The notes under the pieces: model-generated
The model's input: the letters and a program-made list of their open reading frames with translations, nothing else
What the model was told of the DNA's origin: nothing
The model's database searches: none
Shown: positions 60,334 through 64,000 of the stretch, in pieces
Position numbering within the stretch: position 1 is the first letter of the stretch
Layout: every line of letters begins with the position of its first letter
Assembly: GCF_004923315.1 (NCBI RefSeq)
Contig: NZ_CP039651.1
Coordinates: forward strand, 1 to 64,000
Direction: 5' to 3'
Length of the DNA stretch: 64,000 nt
Source of the DNA: Azospirillum sp. TSA2s
GTDB lineage: Bacteria; Pseudomonadota; Alphaproteobacteria; Azospirillales; Azospirillaceae
Program-made: the position numbers and the translations under genes

Positions 60334-60625
60334 TAAAAACGTGGCTCGTTAGCCACCCGTTCATTGAAATTTACGGGGCAGATTATTGTTCAACTCTGAC
60401 AGTGGCCGGCACTATTCCAAAGTCCGAATAGTACATTGACACCAGCTTTGCATCGGCGACCGGTATGCTCAACGCGTTCAGGCAAACCGCCCGCCGTGCC
60501 TCTTCGGTTCTGACAGTAACGGGAACCGCTGCCACAGCTCGACCAAGCCGGCACTTTCACCGTACTCCCGAGATATGAGGCAGATGGCGAACGCGCCGCG
60601 TTCGGATAGCACAAGCAAGCTCTAA

Positions 60626-61471
60626 TCAGATCACTTCAGTAGAAGTGGTGGTGAGAACGTCGCTGCTTTCGAGGTGAGGCCGGTCAACGAAGGCCTGACG
60701 TGGCACCGGGACATGCATCGGATAGGGTCGCTTCGAGGCCTGCCAGCGGTCCAGAAATTCGCCAAGGTGTGGCCGCGTGCTTCTCTCTCGCGAAAGGCAG
60801 TCCACCAAGCTGTCGATGCTCGCGTTGTGGCCCGCCGGGTCCGTTCGTCCAGTGAGCAGCGCCCATCGAATGTAGGCGATGTAGAGGTTCAACGTGTCCG
60901 TCTCGCAGTACGCCCGCACCTTCTCGACCTCTCCGCGCGCCATCATGTCGGCGACTTCCGATCCATGGCCGAACCCAGCTTTCCCAGGCAACCCAAGCAT
61001 GTTCGAAATGTCCTGCAGGCCGATCCGCTGTCCAGCGCCGTAGTCGGACACCTGCTCCATTAGATCGCAATGCCAGTCTGGCTGGTAACGCTGCCCGTAG
61101 TTGGTCCATTTGTCTCCCGACTGGAACCACGCGGCTGCCTGGATGCCGTACAGCATCGCCCGGAGCCGCAGCACTGGGAGGTCAAACCCACGCCCGTTCC
61201 AGGAGATGACACGCGGACGCACCTTGCCGAAGCGCTGCCAGAACCCCCGAAGGATGCGCTCTTCATCATAATCGAGATCTCCGCCCGATCGGCAGCTCCG
61301 GATCAGGTAACGCTCAACGCCGGAGCTACGATCGATCTCCGCCTCGACAAACGACACGGCGACAATGCGGTGACAGTGATGCGGCGGAAACTTCTCGGCC
61401 GGCCAGTCCGCCGGGATGATCTCGGCGTCGGGGATCGTCTCAATATCAAGGGCGAGGAGCGTGTCGTGCAT
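60626..61471 (-). CDS. Predicted 3'-5' exonuclease (PolB-like, DnaQ fold)
   Basis: 281 residues. ExoI motif LLALDIETIPDAEIIP, ExoII VISWNGRGFDLPVLRLRA, ExoIII YCETDTLNLYIAYIRW, as in PF10108-type predicted exonucleases related to the PolB proofreading domain. The specific insert YQPDWHCDLMEQVSDYG is also characteristic. The last 70 residues are less conserved. It is probably the last gene of the unit coming in from the right edge. Confidence 0.83.
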   Translation of the reverse strand: MHDTLLALDIETIPDAEIIPADWPAEKFPPHHCHRIVAVSFVEAEIDRSSGVERYLIRSCRSGGDLDYDEERILRGFWQRFGKVRPRVISWNGRGFDLPVLRLRAMLYGIQAAAWFQSGDKWTNYGQRYQPDWHCDLMEQVSDYGAGQRIGLQDISNMLGLPGKAGFGHGSEVADMMARGEVEKVRAYCETDTLNLYIAYIRWALLTGRTDPAGHNASIDSLVDCLSRERSTRPHLGEFLDRWQASKRPYPMHVPVPRQAFVDRPHLESSDVLTTTSTEVI

Positions 61472-61585
61472 GGTAAAACCCCCGGGAGGAGCTGGGGAGT
61501 GTGCGTTGCGAGCCTGTGACCCTGCAACGGCAAAGATTGAGCCCGGTGCCGGTCTGTCTTAGCCGACGACTGCTCTCGACCAGGA

Positions 61586-62017
61586 TCAGAGAACACGCCC
61601 ATGACCGCCGCAGGCCGGGCATCCCTCACGAACCGAGCGAAGGCCGGTTTCAGGGTCGCCGGGACCACATTCCAAGCAGCCGTGCGTGCGCCGCCAGATG
61701 ACTGTCACCTCGTCCTCGATCTCTGTTAGTGCGGCACGGAATTCGGCCAGCGTAAAAGGTAAGGCGAGAAGCCGCTCAGGCGGCGCCACATCGATCCCCT
61801 CGACGTTACTGCCCAGCCGGACCCCTGTTACCCGGTAAGCGGTCTCAGCACGCACCATGGCAATCCACGCGCCGCAGGCCGTCTGGTCGTAGACAAACCT
61901 CGACAGCGCATCTTGGGTCGCGTCGATACCCAGCACGCGTGCCAAGTCGTGGATCGTGGTAAGGCGCTCGGCGTCGGCCGCCGTTGTCTCGCCCGGACGA
62001 TAGGAGGGAATGGTCAT
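61586..62017 (-). CDS. Hypothetical protein with C-terminal zinc motif
   Basis: 143 residues. The C-terminus has HGCLECGPGDPETGLRSVRE and GCPACGGHGRVL, two CxxC pairs. The first 100 residues show no known domain. Overlaps the HExxH gene by four bases (62014-62017). Confidence 0.65.
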   Translation of the reverse strand: MTIPSYRPGETTAADAERLTTIHDLARVLGIDATQDALSRFVYDQTACGAWIAMVRAETAYRVTGVRLGSNVEGIDVAPPERLLALPFTLAEFRAALTEIEDEVTVIWRRTHGCLECGPGDPETGLRSVREGCPACGGHGRVL

Positions 62018-62424
62018 GAGGATGCCTCCGGTGCAGGTTGGCCCAACAGCGCCCAGAAAGGGTGTTCGGGCTCAGGCATGGAAACGTGATTGGAACGGCG
62101 CGTCGCCCAGTGCATATAGCTGGCAAGGCACGCTCGCAGCTTCTGCTCCATGACAGGCGTCCACAGCAACGCATGCTCCTTGGCCCACATCCACGCGCCG
62201 GCCTCGCTGCACAAGCGGGTCTGAGACTGCCAGGGGCCGAGGATGTGGCCGACTTCGTGTAGCGCCACAGCATAAGTGGCCGCCGACTTCACCGGACGGA
62301 TCTTCACCCGCCGTTCCTTGCGGAAGGCGCGGCCGCCGCGGGAATGCCCCTCGATCACGATCTCATGCGTTTCGCAGAGATGCGCGATATGGGCGGCCAT
62401 CTGGGCGACGGTCACCCTGCTCAC
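62014..62424 (-). CDS. Small HExxH protein (zincin-like)
   Basis: 136 residues with AVALHEVGHILGPWQSQTRL, an HEVGH zinc-binding motif, and a following SEAGAWMWAKEHALLW, whose Glu could be the third ligand. The layout resembles a minimal metallopeptidase of the ImmA/IrrE or SprT type without their HTH. Coupled by four-base overlaps to both neighbours. Confidence 0.65.
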   Translation of the reverse strand: MSRVTVAQMAAHIAHLCETHEIVIEGHSRGGRAFRKERRVKIRPVKSAATYAVALHEVGHILGPWQSQTRLCSEAGAWMWAKEHALLWTPVMEQKLRACLASYMHWATRRSNHVSMPEPEHPFWALLGQPAPEASS

Positions 62425-62864
62425 GCCGCGAGCGCCCCGATGCTCTTGGTCTGGCGCTGGTGAGCGGTGAGATCGAGGCCGATTGCCACCGTATCGGCCG
62501 CCCGTTCGAGAATGTCATCGGTGATGACCTGGAGAGCTCGCCGCAGCGCGGGGAAGGGGCCCCGGAGTCCGTCTTCGACAACTGCCACTTCGGCGTCCGC
62601 TGGAGCCTGTCGGGTGGCGGGAGTGTAGCGCACGGCGTCGACGGCCCAGAGCACGGCGGGAGCGCCATCGTGCTCGCCAAGGTGGGGGCGCACGTAGATG
62701 TGGCCGTCAATGCTGATCTGGAGGCTGGGCTCGGCGCCGCCAAAGTCCTCGACGTTCACCGAGGTTCTGGTCAGGCCGATCACGACCAGCCCGGCCCGGA
62801 GGTGCGGCGTGAGGGCCTCTAAGTCGGACTTCGACGGCAGGGACGGGGGGAGAGTGGCGCTCAC
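62421..62864 (-). CDS. Hypothetical protein
   Basis: 147 residues. Contains HLRAGLVVIGLTRTSVNVED, SLQISIDGHIYVRPHLGE and DDILERAADTVAIGLDLTAH. No domain recognised. Four-base overlap with the HExxH gene. Confidence 0.6.
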   Translation of the reverse strand: MSATLPPSLPSKSDLEALTPHLRAGLVVIGLTRTSVNVEDFGGAEPSLQISIDGHIYVRPHLGEHDGAPAVLWAVDAVRYTPATRQAPADAEVAVVEDGLRGPFPALRRALQVITDDILERAADTVAIGLDLTAHQRQTKSIGALAA

Positions 62865-62953
62865 AGTGTCCTCGTTGCGGGCCGCTCCTTGGCAGCCCTG
62901 TTGGGTGATGGGAAGGGTGTCGCGTTACGTCTGATCGTCGGACCCGCCAGACG

Positions 62954-63316
62954 TCACCGTCCGGGCTTTCCGCCGTCGTCATGAATCGCGTTCGGATCGA
63001 TACCCAGGACCCGGCAGGCCAAGCGGCGTAGAGCGCTCTTCGGGGACCGATGTGCAGGCTCGTGGAACATCCCGCAGGAAAAGGACCCGTTTGCGTTCTC
63101 GCGGATCACGCCAACGCACGCGCGGCCAAAGATGATGTGCCAGGAGCGATCTTCCTCTTCGACCATGCGGAAGGCCTGCGCACGCATGATCTGTTGGGTC
63201 AGTTCGTGCCCTCGCGGCATCCGGTTCCGACGCGTGTGGTTGGCCTGGATCTCGATGTATTTGTCGGCCACCCGAAAGTGATCCCGATACGACGGGTGGT
63301 GATGCTCGCCACGCAT
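62954..63316 (-). CDS. Hypothetical protein
   Basis: 120 residues from ATG 63316; an in-frame start at 63373 exists but covers a low-complexity stretch. Contains HFRVADKYIEIQANHTRRNR and WHIIFGRACVGVIRENANGS with FSCGMFHEPAH. Basic; family unknown. Confidence 0.55.
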   Translation of the reverse strand: MRGEHHHPSYRDHFRVADKYIEIQANHTRRNRMPRGHELTQQIMRAQAFRMVEEEDRSWHIIFGRACVGVIRENANGSFSCGMFHEPAHRSPKSALRRLACRVLGIDPNAIHDDGGKPGR

Positions 63317-63399
63317 GGCGTCGTCCTTCTTGCGCGGGATAGGGGAGGGGAAGGGACGGCAAGACATGCTCACCGTCCCAACTGCTCAACCGGGAAACG

Positions 63400-63492
63400 T
63401 TACCCGATGGCCCGCACGCAGGCGTCCACGCACGGCAGATCACGTTCACGCGCGGCGTTGATGAGGCAGCTGAGATCAATGATCCTCGCCAT
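63400..63492 (-). CDS. 30-residue protein
   Basis: MARIIDLSCLINAARERDLP continues with CVDACVRAIG. The ATG overlaps the previous stop (TAATGG at 63494-63489), which suggests coupled translation. Three Cys residues. No family known. Confidence 0.45.
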   Translation of the reverse strand: MARIIDLSCLINAARERDLPCVDACVRAIG

Positions 63493-63986
63493 TATGCTGC
63501 CTCCCGCTCGAAGCCATCCGCCGCATCGGAGAACAGCGCCCAGGTGGATGTGATGTCGCCACCATCGGGTCCGGTCACGTAGACCGACACCCCATCGTCG
63601 GCACGCTTAACGGTCACGGTCAGGCGGTCAGCCTGTACTTGGACAGCAGCATTGGGCTCGTTCAGCACGCAATGCCGGCGGGCTTCGTCTTCCACCGGCC
63701 CGCGCTTGCCAAGCGTGGCACCGATCATTTCGCGAAATCCGTCCAGTAGCTCCCACACCGCCGCCGTGTCCGTGTACTGGACCGCACCACACAGATCCGA
63801 AAAGGCAGCGATCCGGCCTTCCATTTCCAACAGCAGGTCCCGCATGGCGGGTGCTTGGGCGAACGTCGCAGCCAACGCTTTAGGTGACAGGCCGAGGGCC
63901 TTCATCACGGTGGCATCCCCGCCCAGCGGCACATAGGCGAAGAGGTTGCCGGGATGGCCTCCCTCCTTGAACATGGCCTCCGACAC
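63492..63986 (-). CDS. Hypothetical protein
   Basis: 164 residues. MSEAMFKEGGHPGNLFAYVP, AFSDLCGAVQYTDTAAVWEL and a C-terminal beta-rich part VQADRLTVTVKRADDGVSVY. Family unknown. The gene begins 15 bases from the window edge, so its promoter, or further operon genes, lie outside. Confidence 0.55.
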   Translation of the reverse strand: MSEAMFKEGGHPGNLFAYVPLGGDATVMKALGLSPKALAATFAQAPAMRDLLLEMEGRIAAFSDLCGAVQYTDTAAVWELLDGFREMIGATLGKRGPVEDEARRHCVLNEPNAAVQVQADRLTVTVKRADDGVSVYVTGPDGGDITSTWALFSDAADGFEREAA

Positions 63987-64000
63987 GTCGCCGACGGCAA

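Overview
The window is GC-rich with long codon-biased ORFs. The gene families point to an alphaproteobacterium, most likely Azospirillum-like or another Rhodospirillales, and to a large accessory replicon (plasmid or chromid-like). This assignment is inference: there is no rRNA, tRNA or taxonomic marker. Evidence for a plasmid is a parA-parB pair with five copies of a perfect 20-bp palindrome around it, many insertion sequences, and a right-hand block of plasmid-type genes. I recognise no replication initiator.

Layout. 1-2.2 kb: broken genes around an IS3 element. 2.4-13.1 kb: a redox and sulfur island. It holds ScsB/ScsC-like periplasmic thiol enzymes, a CPTC membrane protein, a split Blh pair (phosphatase-like domain plus persulfide dioxygenase), a DUF1264 lipoprotein, a TauE exporter, two YeeE/YedE proteins, a two-cysteine ArsR repressor and a second persulfide dioxygenase divergent from it. 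13.2-15.9 kb: an IS3 remnant, a serine resolvase with res-like repeats and a DUF1612-like protein. 16.1-23.2 kb: a phosphorelay (hybrid kinase, pseudo-receiver/HPt protein, LuxR-type regulator) with a glycosyltransferase, a FlhC-like activator and a ribbon-helix-helix protein.

23.35-41.1 kb is a three-level nested element that can be unpicked base by base. An IS66 element has its tnpB split at a GAT by a roughly 2.6-kb serine-recombinase element (recombinase, 59-aa protein, DUF5372-like protein). The recombinase gene is itself split by a 12.6-kb composite transposon made of two IS21 copies in the same orientation, with an 8-bp target duplication. The cargo is an RND efflux pump, a cupin protein, a LysR regulator and broken genes.

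41.4-49.9 kb: a TraB-like protein, the parAB locus with its palindromes, a HerA-like ATPase, a DUF4167-like protein and an XRE regulator. 50.0-64.0 kb: a minus-strand plasmid block in at least four transcription units. Three of them (small protein plus helicase; ParB-like protein; DpdA-like tRNA-guanine-transglycosylase homologue) start with the same 14-bp sequence placed between -35 and -10 like hexamers, which suggests one shared regulator. This set, with an exonuclease, a secreted HNH nuclease, an NrdR-type zinc ribbon and an HExxH protein, is the best candidate here for an undescribed plasmid DNA-processing or modification system.
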